Shown here one piece after another: positions 44,151 to 53,675 of a stretch of DNA of 64,000 nucleotides. The stretch comes from Odontocerum albicorne. Taxonomy: Eukaryota > Arthropoda > Insecta > Trichoptera > Odontoceridae. The position numbers and the translations under genes were made by a program. The DNA is taken from assembly GCA_949825065.1 (NCBI GenBank), contig OX463852.1, positions 17,944,189 through 18,008,188 on the forward strand, written 5' to 3'. Each line of letters starts with the position of its first letter. Position 1 is the first letter of the stretch. The notes below the pieces were generated by a model. The model ran no database searches. It was not told where the DNA came from and worked only from the letters and a program-made list of their open reading frames with translations.

Positions 44151-44800
44151 TATAAATTATACGATTGATGACAAACCTATTGAACAAGTGACAGAATTAA
44201 AATATCTAGGTGTCGATTTGCTCAGCTATTGTACAATAATCTTGACACAGAAATAAGAAGCTAAGTAAACAAAGCCGAAGCTGTCTCCGGATGTCTAAAA
44301 TATAAGGTCCGGACTAACAAGCACATGAGAATAAACAGTAAGGTCAACATTTATAAAACGTGTGGGGACACAATTATGATTTATGGAACAGAATCGAACA
44401 ATATATACAAAAAAAAAAAATATTGTAGTATACTCAGAACTAGTAAAATGAAAATCCCAGAGTTATTACGGGCAAACACTTAAAGAGAGAGATATGTGTA
44501 GTAGAAAATATTGTGAGATGGGGTAGAAACCGCACGATACTGCCGAGATCGCGTGGAAAGGATGGATAACATAAGATTCCCCTACAAGGCAACGGATGAA
44601 ATATCCGCTGGCTGTCGTTGTAGTTGTTCAACGGTCTGGAAGTTGTATGGTAGCAAGACAGTGGCTGACTACAGTAATTTCCAGGTCGAAATCCCCACTA
44701 AGTCTGGGTTCCACAGAATAAACCTGTCCAAATTATTGATGCGTCGTATGCAGGATAAGAATAGGGCACTGTCTGATAGAAAGTCACTTTTATAAAATCC
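44151..44800 (+). pseudogene. LINE reverse transcriptase C-terminal part, copy 1
   Basis: The frame from 44151 reads 'YTIDDKPIEQVTELKYLGVD', the block just after RT ('I.g..ie.V.efkYLGv'). Further frames give 'VRTNKHMRINSKVNIYKTCG', 'ITGKHLKREICVVENIVRWG' and 'RVERMD'. This is the LINE group ending '..TEMKtLRsItGktlrDrirn.dIre.cnIedvvrW.r.Rrr.WrdHv.RM'. Stops and small indels break it. Confidence 0.75.
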
Positions 44801-44869
44801 ATGTCATGGAGAGCCTTGTATGCGCGTGTGAAATGGGAGAGTAAACCCTTGACAACGTTTTCTTAAGTA

Positions 44870-45290
44870 AAAAAGTCGCTGCTGCCTCCGGATGCACAGA
44901 ATGTGTGGTCTGGTATAGCAAACATACGTGTATGAGAATATACAGTAAAAGCATGTGTGAGGTATATTATGACATGTGTTATGAAAGAGTCTAGAGCAGA
45001 AACAACAAAACAAAAATTTTGCTTGGATCAAATGAAACGAAAACCCTCAGGGTCATTACAGGCTAAACGCTTCGAGATAGTTAGAAAATCCCATATCCGG
45101 AAATATGTGAAGTAGAAGATATTGCGAGATGGGGTAGGAACCGCAGGAAATACTGGCGAGGACAAGTAAAACGAAATGATTACACAAGAGTTCTCTACGT
45201 GCTACGGTACGATTAATACATGAAATACCCTTTGACAGTCGTTTGGTTTCCCACGAATACATCAAAAAATATGAAACAGTCAACATCTCT
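44870..45290 (+). pseudogene. LINE reverse transcriptase C-terminal part, copy 2
   Basis: It repeats the 44270-44570 segment in the same orientation: 'gctgcctccggatgcacaga' and 'tgtgtggtctggtatagcaa' parallel 'gctgtctccggatgtctaaa'. The end encodes 'VEDIARWGRNRRKYWRGQVK'. The two copies differ substantially, so this is an old tandem or two nearby insertions. Confidence 0.7.
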
Positions 45291-45366
45291 TGAGAGGCGG
45301 TCCTGATTATATCAAATTATACGTTTTAATTGAGAGAAAGAAGAACAAATATAAACATCGTCTTTT

Positions 45367-45444
45367 CGAAATACACGTGGGCAACCAAGTGGTCAAGTGG
45401 TAGCACGAAATACACGTAGGCAACCAAGTCGTCAAGTGATCGCA
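45367..45444. repeat. 39-bp tandem duplication
   Basis: Two units starting at 45367 and 45406 ('cgaaatacacgtgggcaacc' and 'cgaaatacacgtaggcaacc'). Each contains 'gtggtcaagtggtagcac' or a variant, which resembles a tRNA box A, but no complete tRNA follows. Confidence 0.8.
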
Positions 45445-45734
45445 CGAACGATTTTGATTGTTCAGGACTCATCGGGACGAAACATGAAGTGGATCAATTT
45501 TAATATTTTCGATGAAAAAACGCCAATGTTAGCCATCGTTTATTTTAATTTTTTTCTTTCATAATGGAGTTATGTGTCTTGTGCTTATTGTTTTTTTTTC
45601 TACTTTGTAGTGTTTCACTATAATAATTAAAAAATGGTTTAGCCGTTTTGCAGAACGTTACAATGAAACACACGTAATAATTTTACAAAACAGACCAAAA
45701 TATAACAAAAAAATATACAGAATATAACACCTGA

Positions 45735-46205
45735 AAATGTTCGCTGGGCGCTGCTGTAGCTGTCAGTTTCTTTGTTATATTTATCAATGTTTGCAAATAT
45801 TAATTTATTGTTGTATCAACTGCTTATTTATTATCATTTAAATTTTTTCCATTATGATTTATCATACGTGTACAAGGGCGAGGGTAGAAAACGACTGACG
45901 TCCTTGCGCCCAGCTCTCTTCAAGTGTGGGTATATCACGATTGAGAGGATGTTTTAGGGTGAGCTCAGACTGTTTGAGAGTTTCTCTCTCAAAAGTATTT
46001 TATTTTCCATTCCCTTAAAATATCCATAAATGTGTAATTTCAGGATATATATTAACATACTATGTTGCTATCGATAAACCTTATATTTATTTATATTTTC
46101 TCTCTCAATAATAGTGGGTTTGAATCCTGAGTTAGAAAGCTCTTGAGGGGTATTAAGGGAGTCCTGGCTCTCTATATGGCGCGAAATAAATTGCTCTTTA
46201 ATCAT
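45735..46205 (+). repeat. Family C, split copy
   Basis: The 5' block 'ctgggcgctgctgtagctgt' is at 45745 and the 3' block 'aataatagtgggtttgaatc' with 'agagctcttgagggg'-like sequence at 46110-46170. About 330 bp of other sequence lies between, so either an insertion split the element or two fragments lie close together. Confidence 0.45.
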
Positions 46206-46369
46206 TATTGTTATTAAAAACACATTAATCTAGGGAAAAATAGGAATAGTATTTGGAAAACATCAGTTACAACAAATTACAAATAATGACGAATTGGTGA
46301 AATATTGATTTCTTCCTATTTTGTTATGTTGTACTCGTACTATATATAGAGACGCTATCTGCCCTAATG

Positions 46370-46620
46370 ACGCACATCCAGAATGTATTGTATTGTAAAG
46401 TTGTCCCTTGAAATGTCACCCTTTGGCTGATTTGACCGTGCACTTACTTGGGTTCAATAGTATTTGAGTGCAATTTTATTTGTATTGTTAGTATATATTT
46501 ACTGTTTATGTTTCTAATACTCATGTGGAACTTTAATATTGGTGCACTATTATCATAAATATTATACTTTACTAATTAATTGTATTGTACTGTTAAGTTC
46601 CTGAATAAAATAAAATAAAA
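46370..46620 (+). mobile_element. LINE 3' untranslated tail
   Basis: The stretch ends 'ttcctgaataaaataaaata', an AATAAA-type repeat tail typical of poly(A)-like LINE ends. No coding part precedes it. Family not assigned. Confidence 0.45.
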
Positions 46621-47129
46621 CACAACGATAGCACTACATTTCGAAGTATTGCACCCGTTTATTATGAATAAGGACCAAACAATACGTATTCAGGAAGTCA
46701 CGTATATCTATCTACCTATATACCATTTGTTCCGCTCTTTTATAGTCAATACTTAAATAGAATAAACGTGGTCACCGCATATACTTCACTCAATGCCCAA
46801 GTTCGAGAATAAGATTTATTCAGAATATTACTTCAAGGCTTTCTTTTCACTGCAATTGAAAAGAACTCTTCGTGGATGGAGGGGTTTCAAAGGACCAAAA
46901 ACCGCTGAAGTTGAACGGGGGATGTTGGCAGAAAAGAGACTGAGGCCTTGGAAAAAACAAAAAGAAACAGACGACAAGAGACGGTTTGTGATTAAATAAT
47001 TGAGATATTTATACCAAGAAAGCGTTAAACAAAATACTTGGTTTTATTCGCTTATTTATTCTGCTATTTAGGTAGTATTTTATCACATGATGGAAGAGTT
47101 ACCACGTGTAAGTCAATGGGCTATTAAAA
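46621..47129. other. Unassigned; basic open frame 46793-46999
   Basis: A 68-aa Lys/Arg-rich frame ('LKRTLRGWRGFKGPKTAEVE', then 'RPWKKQKETDDKRRF') lies here. It has no recognisable domain, and without splice or expression evidence I do not call it an exon. Confidence 0.35.
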
Positions 47130-47490
47130 CATATATAAATCTAATCGAACCGCACAGTATCAAAATCTACTAAGATGGCAGTCCACGGCAGAATATAAGT
47201 ACCATCTTTGATGTATGGGAGTGAAACAATCCATGGGGTGACAATGCATGACAGCATACGGAATAAAGTGATTAGGGATGAATGTGAACTTAAGGCTGAT
47301 GTATTGAGTAAGATAAAGAAGAGCACTCTGAGATGGTTTGGGTAGTGAAACGTATAAATGAAGAAAGACTAACAAAACAAGGAGCTGTATGAGAAGGTGG
47401 ATGTGGAAGAGGCGAGATATGTGTGTCGTGGAGATAGGAAAATCTGGCGCTCTGTTTTCTCTGCCTATCCCAGCATGGAAGCGGTGTGAC
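47130..47490 (+). pseudogene. LINE family R C-terminal fragment
   Basis: 'cggaataaagtgattaggga', 'tgaatgtgaacttaaggctg' and 'agatggtttgggtagtgaaa' encode 'RNKVIRDECELKADVLSKIK' and 'LRWFG'. Then comes the terminal 'tgttttctctgcctatccca'. The region between was deleted, joining 'TKQ' directly to 'GAV*EGG'. 5' truncated. Confidence 0.75.
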
Positions 47491-47689
47491 GGTATATATG
47501 TTGAATTATTTCATTCATATGGTACTCTACAACATACGGGAGAGCGTGGCCCGGAAAAAACGGTGGAAAATAAAACGGGGCGCCATACTAATATCTAAAC
47601 TAATACGACATAATGTTTGTTGCATTTAGTGTAAATAATACACTCGTAAGTAAGAATATTTTTTAAAAATCTTTAATTCAGGCCTGAAG

Positions 47690-47745
47690 AGGTTAAAAGA
47701 ATTGCAATAACCCAAGCAGGTTGTACAATACACAACGAAAGTGTT
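47690..47745 (+). mobile_element. SINE-A tail fragment
   Basis: 'attgcaataacccaagcagg' and 'ttgtacaatacacaacgaaa' match the last 50 bp of SINE-A. Confidence 0.6.
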
Positions 47746-48220
47746 ATACAATCAATTGAGCAACTGCACATGAAAGCAATTGTTTCTATTGTCATTATTT
47801 TATATTTAGACTTTTAATATTTTTTTCTTGTTATTTGACGTAATTGGGTTAAACCCGTATCAAATGTGAAATAAATCATTGAATATAAAAAAAAATCTGT
47901 CGCGAGTGGCGTGGATCTGAAGGTATTCGGGAAATTTGTCATAAAAATTGCTCAACACACACCCACCGCATATATTAAGGATGGAAACTTCCACGTATCT
48001 AGCGAGAAAAACACCACCAAAATATACTACACTACCACGCCGATAATACGATCTTACCTTGCTTAAATTTAAAAAAAATAACAAATATTATTCGTATAAC
48101 GCGATAAAGTGACCACAGTCATTGTAAATTATTTATAAAACGTATTTTTTTTTATTTGTACGGTAACCTTGAACAAATCCGAATTGGTGAGTTGGACATA
48201 TTTAAGAGCCATCGGGTTTC
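47746..48220. other. AT-rich flank of the Jockey insertion
   Basis: No gene or repeat seen. This is the sequence into which element A inserted. Confidence 0.55.
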
Positions 48221-48232
48221 GAGTCACTTGAA
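48221..48232. repeat. Target-site duplication of element A, left
   Basis: GAGTCACTTGAA, exactly repeated at 58559-58570 on the far side of the whole nested structure. Confidence 0.9.
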
Positions 48233-48381
48233 AGTGGATATATTTCTTTTAGATTTCACGATACTCGCTTGCGGGTATAGAGATCGGGGAAAAACCATTC
48301 AGTGTTTTACGTGTGCTGTGTGCCGCTGGGCATACTGCGCTAACGTGCGCGCCGAGAGGCGGGCCTTAAGGCCGTTACTTG
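48233..48381 (+). promoter_or_regulatory. 5' UTR start of element A, separated from its ORFs
   Basis: This is the first 149 bp of A, including the upstream copy of B's target duplication. It is homologous to 53370-53546 in B (for example 'gatttcacgatactcgcttg', 'gcgggtatagagatcgggg'). Jockey elements use an internal promoter at their 5' end, so transcription from here would now read through B in antisense before reaching A's ORFs. The start lacks the C of the CAGT seen in B. Confidence 0.75.
48368..48381. repeat. Target-site duplication of element B, left
   Basis: AAGGCCGTTACTTG, exactly repeated at 53547-53560. It lies within A's 5' UTR. Confidence 0.93.
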
Positions 48382-49207
48382 ATGATGATGAACGAGTTCT
48401 TCTTCTTTTACTAAATTTTTAAACGTGCGCATTTTACTGCGTCATCGATCTTTTGTCAGTGATTTGAGGGAATACCTTTTCCACTGTTGTGTCATATGTG
48501 TGATTGTGTTATTTATATATGTATACTTATATTAAGTATTTGTGTGATAATCTCATTTTATTTTTGGCTCGAAGAGCATTTGATTTCGTTTCAGTTCAGA
48601 TCCTGATTTATCGCTTTCTTCTAAGTTTTAGCTGAGCTTTCTTTGCTCCTTATCATTACCTTTGTAGATTAGTTTACTTTGTAGACTATCGAAGTGAGTA
48701 AGAGTAAGAGTAGCCACCCTGTACCACCACCCTGTACCACCCTGCTAGACCTTTAAGGAGAATAATTACATATATTTATAAGATCAAGTGTAGGTGTAGA
48801 GTGTGGGGATGGGAAGGTATCGGCTGCGGCCTGTATGATTGGAGCTTCCCCGCATTTGCATATGTATTGAAGACATATTCGGTGAGAAAACCGCAGAAAA
48901 CTCACCGAGGGAAGTCGAGCTTCAGAGGACCTCTGGGCTCTACCGTTCTGTGATATTAACACATTCGGCTTGTTAGTGGAGTGTGAGTGTTGTAGTGTGT
49001 ATAATGCAACTTGATGTCCAAGGCGATGGTTCGCCCCTCTTGATTTTCTCCTTCAGCCGCGTACCGCCCATCGGTCCTGGTGGCGTGTCGTGTCCCGGCC
49101 GCTTCTCTGGATCTGCAATGTTAAAACGCTGGGCAGTATCGAGTTGTCTGTGACTTTATACATTTAGCGGATAAGAATATATACCACTGCTAGTGATAAA
49201 GGCCCCG
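48382..49207 (-). other. 3' UTR of element B
   Basis: It includes a CGGTGAG/CTCACCG hairpin at 48880-48907, also present in A at 58041-58068, a small tandem 'accaccctgt' at about 48714-48745, and a terminal CAT repeat. Jockey reverse transcriptases recognise their own 3' UTR, and the conserved hairpin is a candidate recognition element (inference). Confidence 0.75.
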
Positions 49208-51991
49208 TTACGCTTGTCCTCCCTGGCCCTCGTCATGTTCGAGATCTCTCTCCGCCTCCGATCGGCTGAGAATGATGTGGTTTGGGAGTCTGTGTTTGTA
49301 TCTGAAAGGTAGTTCATCCAGTCTCTTATGACGCCCGAGTTTTGCGATGAGCGGGTTTGAGTGCGACTTTAGATATATTTTACTGTAGAAGTCCAGTGTC
49401 ATTTTGTGGCAGTACTCCTTAATGGAGTCCTCTTTTGTTCTCTGGTGTAGTTTCTTAAGATTTGCGCCCGGCTTTGTCTTATAGATGATTTTAAGTGCTT
49501 TGTTCTGTGCCGTCTGGAGCGTGTTGTAAATATAATCTGGAATGCTGCCCCAGACGGGTGCCGCGTATGTTATTACCGGACGCACTATGAGTTTGTACAC
49601 CAGTAGTTTGTTTTTCCGAGATAAGAAGGAATTTCGGCTGAAGATGGGTCTCAGCGCTGCGAAGGCTGCGACTGCTTTCTTTCTGGCTTCACCGGTGTGG
49701 AGCTTCCACGAAAGTTTGGAGTCCATATGGACCCCGAGGTATTTAACCGACTTACGCCATTCCACAGCGCTGTTTCCCATCCTCAAGAGGGGGAGGCTGC
49801 CCACCTTCCGTTTTGCGAACATGACCGCCTCTGTCTTGCCGTCGTTGATCTTTAGGCGCCACTTTCGATAGTATTTTGCCAAGGTATCCAAGGCCCTCTG
49901 GAGGTATTCACTCGCCCTGATGGGGTGTGAGGATCGTGCGTAACAAGCTGCGTCGTCCGCGAAGAGGGCGACGGAGCAATTTTCCGGTACCGGAATATCG
50001 TGCGTGTATAGAGTGAACAGGTGCGGTCCGATCAGGCTGCCCTGGGGCACTCCCATTGGGATATTTCTGGGGGTGGAGAGCCCCCCGCTCACCCGAACGA
50101 CAAATTGTCGCTCGGATAGGTAGGAGCGTAGAATCTGTATGATGTAAGGCGGTGTGTCCGTCTCAATCATTTTGTGTATTAAGCCGTCGTGCCAGACCGT
50201 GTCGAAGGCCTTCTCCAGGTCCAACAGGACCATACCCGTGTAACGATTCATATTGAAACCCATCGACACGTCCTCGACCACGCGGGTTAGTTGGTGAACG
50301 GTGGAGTGCTGTGTTCTAAAGCCGAATTGCTCGTGTTGTAGAGTATTGTGCTGGGTATGATATGGAGTGTACCTGTTCAGTATCACCTTCTCCAGGACTT
50401 TTCCAAGAACCGGGAGGAGGCTTATGGGTCTGTAACTGGATGGGTTGCTTTTGTCCTTGTTCGGCTTGTGTATCGGTACTATTACGGCCATTTTCCACCT
50501 AGATGGGAAATGACCGGTGTGTAGGCACGCGTTGAATATTTTAGCTAATTGTATGATTGCGCGTGTCGGAATGTGTTTAATGAGTGTATTGTGTAAATGG
50601 TCTAGTCCTGGTGCTTTATTATTTTTGAGGGCTTTAATGATTTTTTGGACTTCCGCCGGTGTGGTGAGCGTGTATTCTTGACGTGCGATGTCTGCGGAAC
50701 GAGTGTTGAATTCGTCGAGTGATTCTTGTACTGCGCGGTCTGTGTCTGAGTCCCGGAAGTGCGATGTTAATGTGTAAGTGTGCTCGTATGCGTCTGCTAG
50801 TGCGTTTGCCTTTTCTTCGTGTGATGTGGCAGTATGGGTGGAGGTGATAAGTGGTGGTATGTCTTCGTGTCGCTTCCTTATTCCCTTTGCGATCTTCCAA
50901 AGAGTGTCTGCCCCTGGTTTGATGTCCTTTAACTTTGTGTCCCAAGTGGTATTTTTGTGTTCCCTAATATGTTTTTTGATTTCGTTCCGCAGTGAGTTTA
51001 ACGCTGCTTTATCTACGGGGTGGCGTGTACCTCTGTAGTGTTTCTGGAGCCTGTTCTTTATTTGGATGAGTGTGATGATTTCCGGCGGAAGTTTGGCACG
51101 GTGTGGAGTGACATTTTTAAGTGGTATGTAGGTATCACGAGCCTCTTCGATGATGTGCGTTAGTGTGTTTACCGCGTCATCTATTTCCTCCGGCGACTTA
51201 AAAGTGGATGATGTTAGGTATAGCTGTGTGTTTATGTGCGTCTTGTAGCCCGCCCAGTCCGCACCCTGGTAGTCGTACACCGTCCTCGGGGGGCAGGTGA
51301 CGCGCTCCCCTATGGTGAAGTACACCGGGAGGTGGTCCGATGAAAGTGCATTTATCACTTCCATTCCGGCAACCCCCGCGTGACCCTTTTCGATCACCAG
51401 GTCGAGGGTGGACGGCCTATGCCCCCTCGCTCCGTATCGAGTAGGCTTGTCGGGGTGGTGTAATGTGTGGTGAGTCGATTCTATGTGATTGAAGAGTGTT
51501 TTTCCGTTTCCATTCTCACAACCCTGGCTCCACGAGGAGTGCTTCGCGTTGAGGTCGCCAGCCAGTATGACCCGCGGCCCCATCGCGAATGCCTTCCCTA
51601 GATCCCGAGTTTCAAGCTTAGTTTGCGGCCTGCAATATGCTGCTATGAGTGTTATCGGATTGCTGTCAGTTTCTAGTCTGACCGCAGTCGCTTCCAGAGC
51701 GATCCAGATGGGATCCGATAAGAGTGTATGTGGTATAGTTTCTCTAATGAGGATCGCCGTGCCTCCTCCCCTGGTGACGCGATCATTTCGGTACAGGGAG
51801 TAGCCGGGTATTCTCAGGTGTTTGTTTGGATTAAGCAAAGTTTCTGTAATGAATAATATGTCAATGTTTTTCTCACCGATCAGAAGCGTGAGTTCGTCTG
51901 CCTTGTTGTAGAGTCCTCTGGCGTTCCAGGTGAGGGCTCTGATTCCCCCGCGGGAGGATGACGCGCTGGTCGGGGCCCCCATCCTAGCCAT
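49208..51991 (-). CDS. Jockey ORF2: endonuclease-reverse transcriptase (element B)
   Basis: 927 aa. It nicks chromosomal DNA and reverse-transcribes element RNA at the nick. The N-terminal apurinic-type endonuclease (about residues 15-225) has 'LTWNARGL', 'ITET', 'AGDLNAKHSSW', 'STLDLVIEKG' and 'SSDHLPVYF' (Asp219, His220). The reverse transcriptase (about 490-760) has 'SYRPISLLPVLGKVLE', 'QFGFRTQHST', 'LLDLEKAFDTVWH' (catalytic Asp near 591), 'GVPQGSLIGP' and 'LFADDAACYA' (Asp679, Asp680), then 'VKYLGVHMDSKLSW'. A basic C-terminal region follows; no RNase H domain is seen. The start ATG overlaps the ORF1 stop by 8 nt (ATGGCTAG), so translation probably depends on reinitiation. No frameshift or stop interrupts it; GC is far above the neighbourhood. 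Confidence 0.96.
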   Translation of the reverse strand: MARMGAPTSASSSRGGIRALTWNARGLYNKADELTLLIGEKNIDILFITETLLNPNKHLRIPGYSLYRNDRVTRGGGTAILIRETIPHTLLSDPIWIALEATAVRLETDSNPITLIAAYCRPQTKLETRDLGKAFAMGPRVILAGDLNAKHSSWSQGCENGNGKTLFNHIESTHHTLHHPDKPTRYGARGHRPSTLDLVIEKGHAGVAGMEVINALSSDHLPVYFTIGERVTCPPRTVYDYQGADWAGYKTHINTQLYLTSSTFKSPEEIDDAVNTLTHIIEEARDTYIPLKNVTPHRAKLPPEIITLIQIKNRLQKHYRGTRHPVDKAALNSLRNEIKKHIREHKNTTWDTKLKDIKPGADTLWKIAKGIRKRHEDIPPLITSTHTATSHEEKANALADAYEHTYTLTSHFRDSDTDRAVQESLDEFNTRSADIARQEYTLTTPAEVQKIIKALKNNKAPGLDHLHNTLIKHIPTRAIIQLAKIFNACLHTGHFPSRWKMAVIVPIHKPNKDKSNPSSYRPISLLPVLGKVLEKVILNRYTPYHTQHNTLQHEQFGFRTQHSTVHQLTRVVEDVSMGFNMNRYTGMVLLDLEKAFDTVWHDGLIHKMIETDTPPYIIQILRSYLSERQFVVRVSGGLSTPRNIPMGVPQGSLIGPHLFTLYTHDIPVPENCSVALFADDAACYARSSHPIRASEYLQRALDTLAKYYRKWRLKINDGKTEAVMFAKRKVGSLPLLRMGNSAVEWRKSVKYLGVHMDSKLSWKLHTGEARKKAVAAFAALRPIFSRNSFLSRKNKLLVYKLIVRPVITYAAPVWGSIPDYIYNTLQTAQNKALKIIYKTKPGANLKKLHQRTKEDSIKEYCHKMTLDFYSKIYLKSHSNPLIAKLGRHKRLDELPFRYKHRLPNHIILSRSEAERDLEHDEGQGGQA

Positions 51992-53273
51992 TGAGCTGTT
52001 CCATCAGTTCGACGATGAGAAACGCCTTCTCAATTTTGTCCCTGCATTGAGCCAGCCTCGGCCCCATCTGCATGAGCAGACGAACGATCTGGGCCAGCTC
52101 AGCCATCTCGCCGCCCATGCGGTGCGGTCCGACGGGTTCAGGAGTCGGCAGCAGCGGTGGTCGGCGACCGTTCCTTGGATCTCTCGGGTGGGCGTAGTTT
52201 TCACGCTGCTCGTTCTGAAGCTGGGTATTCGCGTGTTGCGCGGCTTCGTGAGCGTTTGCGCCAGCGATAGGCTGCGAAGCGCGGGCGTTCCGCGCGGCGG
52301 CCTGGTTAATTTGGGTGGGGAGCGTCTTCCCCGCGCCCGTCACGACGCCGCTCCATGAGCGACCCGGTGTCACACGCGGTGCCATCCGGCGGGCGATTGA
52401 TTCCGCGTACGCTTGCCTTGTCGGGCATTTCGAATAATTTGCGGGATGGTTTCCACCGCAATTTGCGCACGTGGCCGGTGTCTCTTTTGTCTTGGGACAC
52501 TCGGCTGTCAGGTGGAACTCGGTGCACTTGACGCATCGGGCTCGATGGTGACAGTTCGATGAAGCGTGCCCCAGTGACTGGCACCGGAAGCACTGCGTAC
52601 CGAGACCTTTCTTGGGTCGGTATTTAACGAGGGTCACTCTGCAGTAGCAGAGGAACCTCAGAGTCACCTTGAGCTTACCCATATCGGTAACCTTCCCAAA
52701 ATGGGCAAGGTACATGGGCGCGCCTGTCTTGGTCGTCATTTTGACGACTTTTTGCGCAGGGAATCCCTGCGCGGCGAGATCGGCGGCGATCTCTTCCGTG
52801 GGAATATCTGGTAGTCCCCGGATTACTGACCTTTTGGTCTTCTCGTCCACCTTGGTGAACGTGTGGAACTCTTTTTCCTTGGTATCGAGTCCCTTTACGA
52901 GGGCGTCGTGATCCTCGACGGAATGGACCGTGATTTTCGCGGTCCCCTTCCCGGTGTATTTCACCTCAAATTGGCCTTTCGCGTTCTCACGGATCAGGCC
53001 AATTAGATTTCCGTGGGTTAACTCGCCGAGAGTGATAACCACCGGCGGTATTTTCGATTTAGAGTATACCCTGCGCTCTACGCAGGGTGCCTCTTCCGTT
53101 ACCTCCCGGAGGCACGCGTACTTGTTTGACTGGACCACGTCGTCGGGTCCGGCATCCTGCCGTCTTTTGGCAGGTGCCCGCGGAGTCTCCCATTTTTGCG
53201 CCACGGGCCCCGCGGGAGTCCGTGGCACAAGAACACCGTTTACCAAATCGCAAACGATCCCGTCTTGCATCAT
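51984..53273 (-). CDS. Jockey ORF1: Gag-like nucleic-acid-binding protein (element B)
   Basis: 429 aa. It packages element RNA into ribonucleoprotein. After a Pro/Lys/Arg-rich N-terminus there is a PRE_C2HC-like domain (about 110-205: 'AKITVHSVEDHDALVKGL', 'SVIRGLPDIPTEEIAADL', 'APMYLAHFG'). Three zinc knuckles follow (about 222-285): 'CFRCQSLGHASSNC', 'CVKCTEFHLTAEC' and 'CANCGGNHPANYSKC'. The C-terminus is Gln/Asn/Ala-rich and ends in a Leu-rich amphipathic helix ('AELAQIVRLLMQMG'). The start is the first of two adjacent ATGs; an in-frame TAG upstream rules out the longer form possible in element A. It overlaps ORF2 by 8 nt. Confidence 0.94.
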   Translation of the reverse strand: MMQDGIVCDLVNGVLVPRTPAGPVAQKWETPRAPAKRRQDAGPDDVVQSNKYACLREVTEEAPCVERRVYSKSKIPPVVITLGELTHGNLIGLIRENAKGQFEVKYTGKGTAKITVHSVEDHDALVKGLDTKEKEFHTFTKVDEKTKRSVIRGLPDIPTEEIAADLAAQGFPAQKVVKMTTKTGAPMYLAHFGKVTDMGKLKVTLRFLCYCRVTLVKYRPKKGLGTQCFRCQSLGHASSNCHHRARCVKCTEFHLTAECPKTKETPATCANCGGNHPANYSKCPTRQAYAESIARRMAPRVTPGRSWSGVVTGAGKTLPTQINQAAARNARASQPIAGANAHEAAQHANTQLQNEQRENYAHPRDPRNGRRPPLLPTPEPVGPHRMGGEMAELAQIVRLLMQMGPRLAQCRDKIEKAFLIVELMEQLNG

Positions 53274-53546
53274 TAGCGTCTTTTCGCGCCGTCCGCAGCC
53301 GAAACACCCGCACTCACGGCACTAGCACTGATCACAATTAGCGTTCGATTCGCTCTCACTGTTAAAATTGTTTATAATCACTGAATGATTACAAATATCG
53401 GCCCTATGAGCCCGCCTCTCGGCGCACACGGTAGCACAGTATGCCCAGCGGCACACCGCACACGTAAAGCACTGAATGGGTTATCCCCGATCTCTATACC
53501 CGCAAGCGAGTATCGTGAAATCTAATAGAAATAATATCAGCAACTG
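53274..53546 (-). promoter_or_regulatory. 5' UTR and probable internal promoter of element B
   Basis: 273 bp from the 5' end to ORF1. It begins CAGTTG directly after the target duplication, giving TCAGTTG across the junction, a good match to the insect initiator TCAGTY. Jockey elements are transcribed from such internal promoters by RNA polymerase II. Homologous to A's 48233-48381 plus 53561-53675. Confidence 0.75.
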
Positions 53547-53560
53547 AAGGCCGTTACTTG
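53547..53560. repeat. Target-site duplication of element B, right
   Basis: AAGGCCGTTACTTG, matching 48368-48381. It marks the boundary between B's 5' end and the resumption of A's 5' UTR. Confidence 0.93.
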
Positions 53561-53675
53561 TAATCATTCAGTGATTATAAATCATTTTAATAGTGAGTGC
53601 GAATCGAACGCTAATTGTGAACAGTGCGAGTGCCGTGAGTGCGGGTGTTTTGTGTGCGGGCTGCGCGAGGACGCT
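53561..53675 (+). promoter_or_regulatory. 5' UTR of element A, downstream part
   Basis: This continues A's leader ('taatcattcagtgattataa') exactly where 48381 left off. The frame of ORF1 is open upstream to 53571 and encodes a Cys-rich stretch ('CEQCECRECGCFVCG'). The corresponding position in B has a TAG, so this is more likely untranslated leader than protein. Confidence 0.8.

Larger units (their letters stand above)
48382..53546 (-). mobile_element. Jockey LINE element B (inner, intact)
   Basis: A 5,165-bp complete Jockey-clade element on the minus strand, flanked by a 14-bp target duplication. It has a 5' UTR of 273 bp, ORF1, ORF2 and a 3' UTR of about 826 bp ending in (CAT)n ('tcatcatcatc') rather than poly(A). 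All hallmark motifs are intact, so this copy may be retrotransposition-competent (inference). It inserted into A after A was already in place. Confidence 0.94.

Noticed and set aside
46793..46999. Small basic protein gene
   Set aside because: 68 aa, Lys/Arg-rich, no domain; no splice or promoter evidence.
50778..51038. Plus-strand frames within 49-53 kb and minus-strand frames within 53.6-57.7 kb
   Set aside because: They are opposite-strand shadows of the Jockey ORFs with no independent motif.
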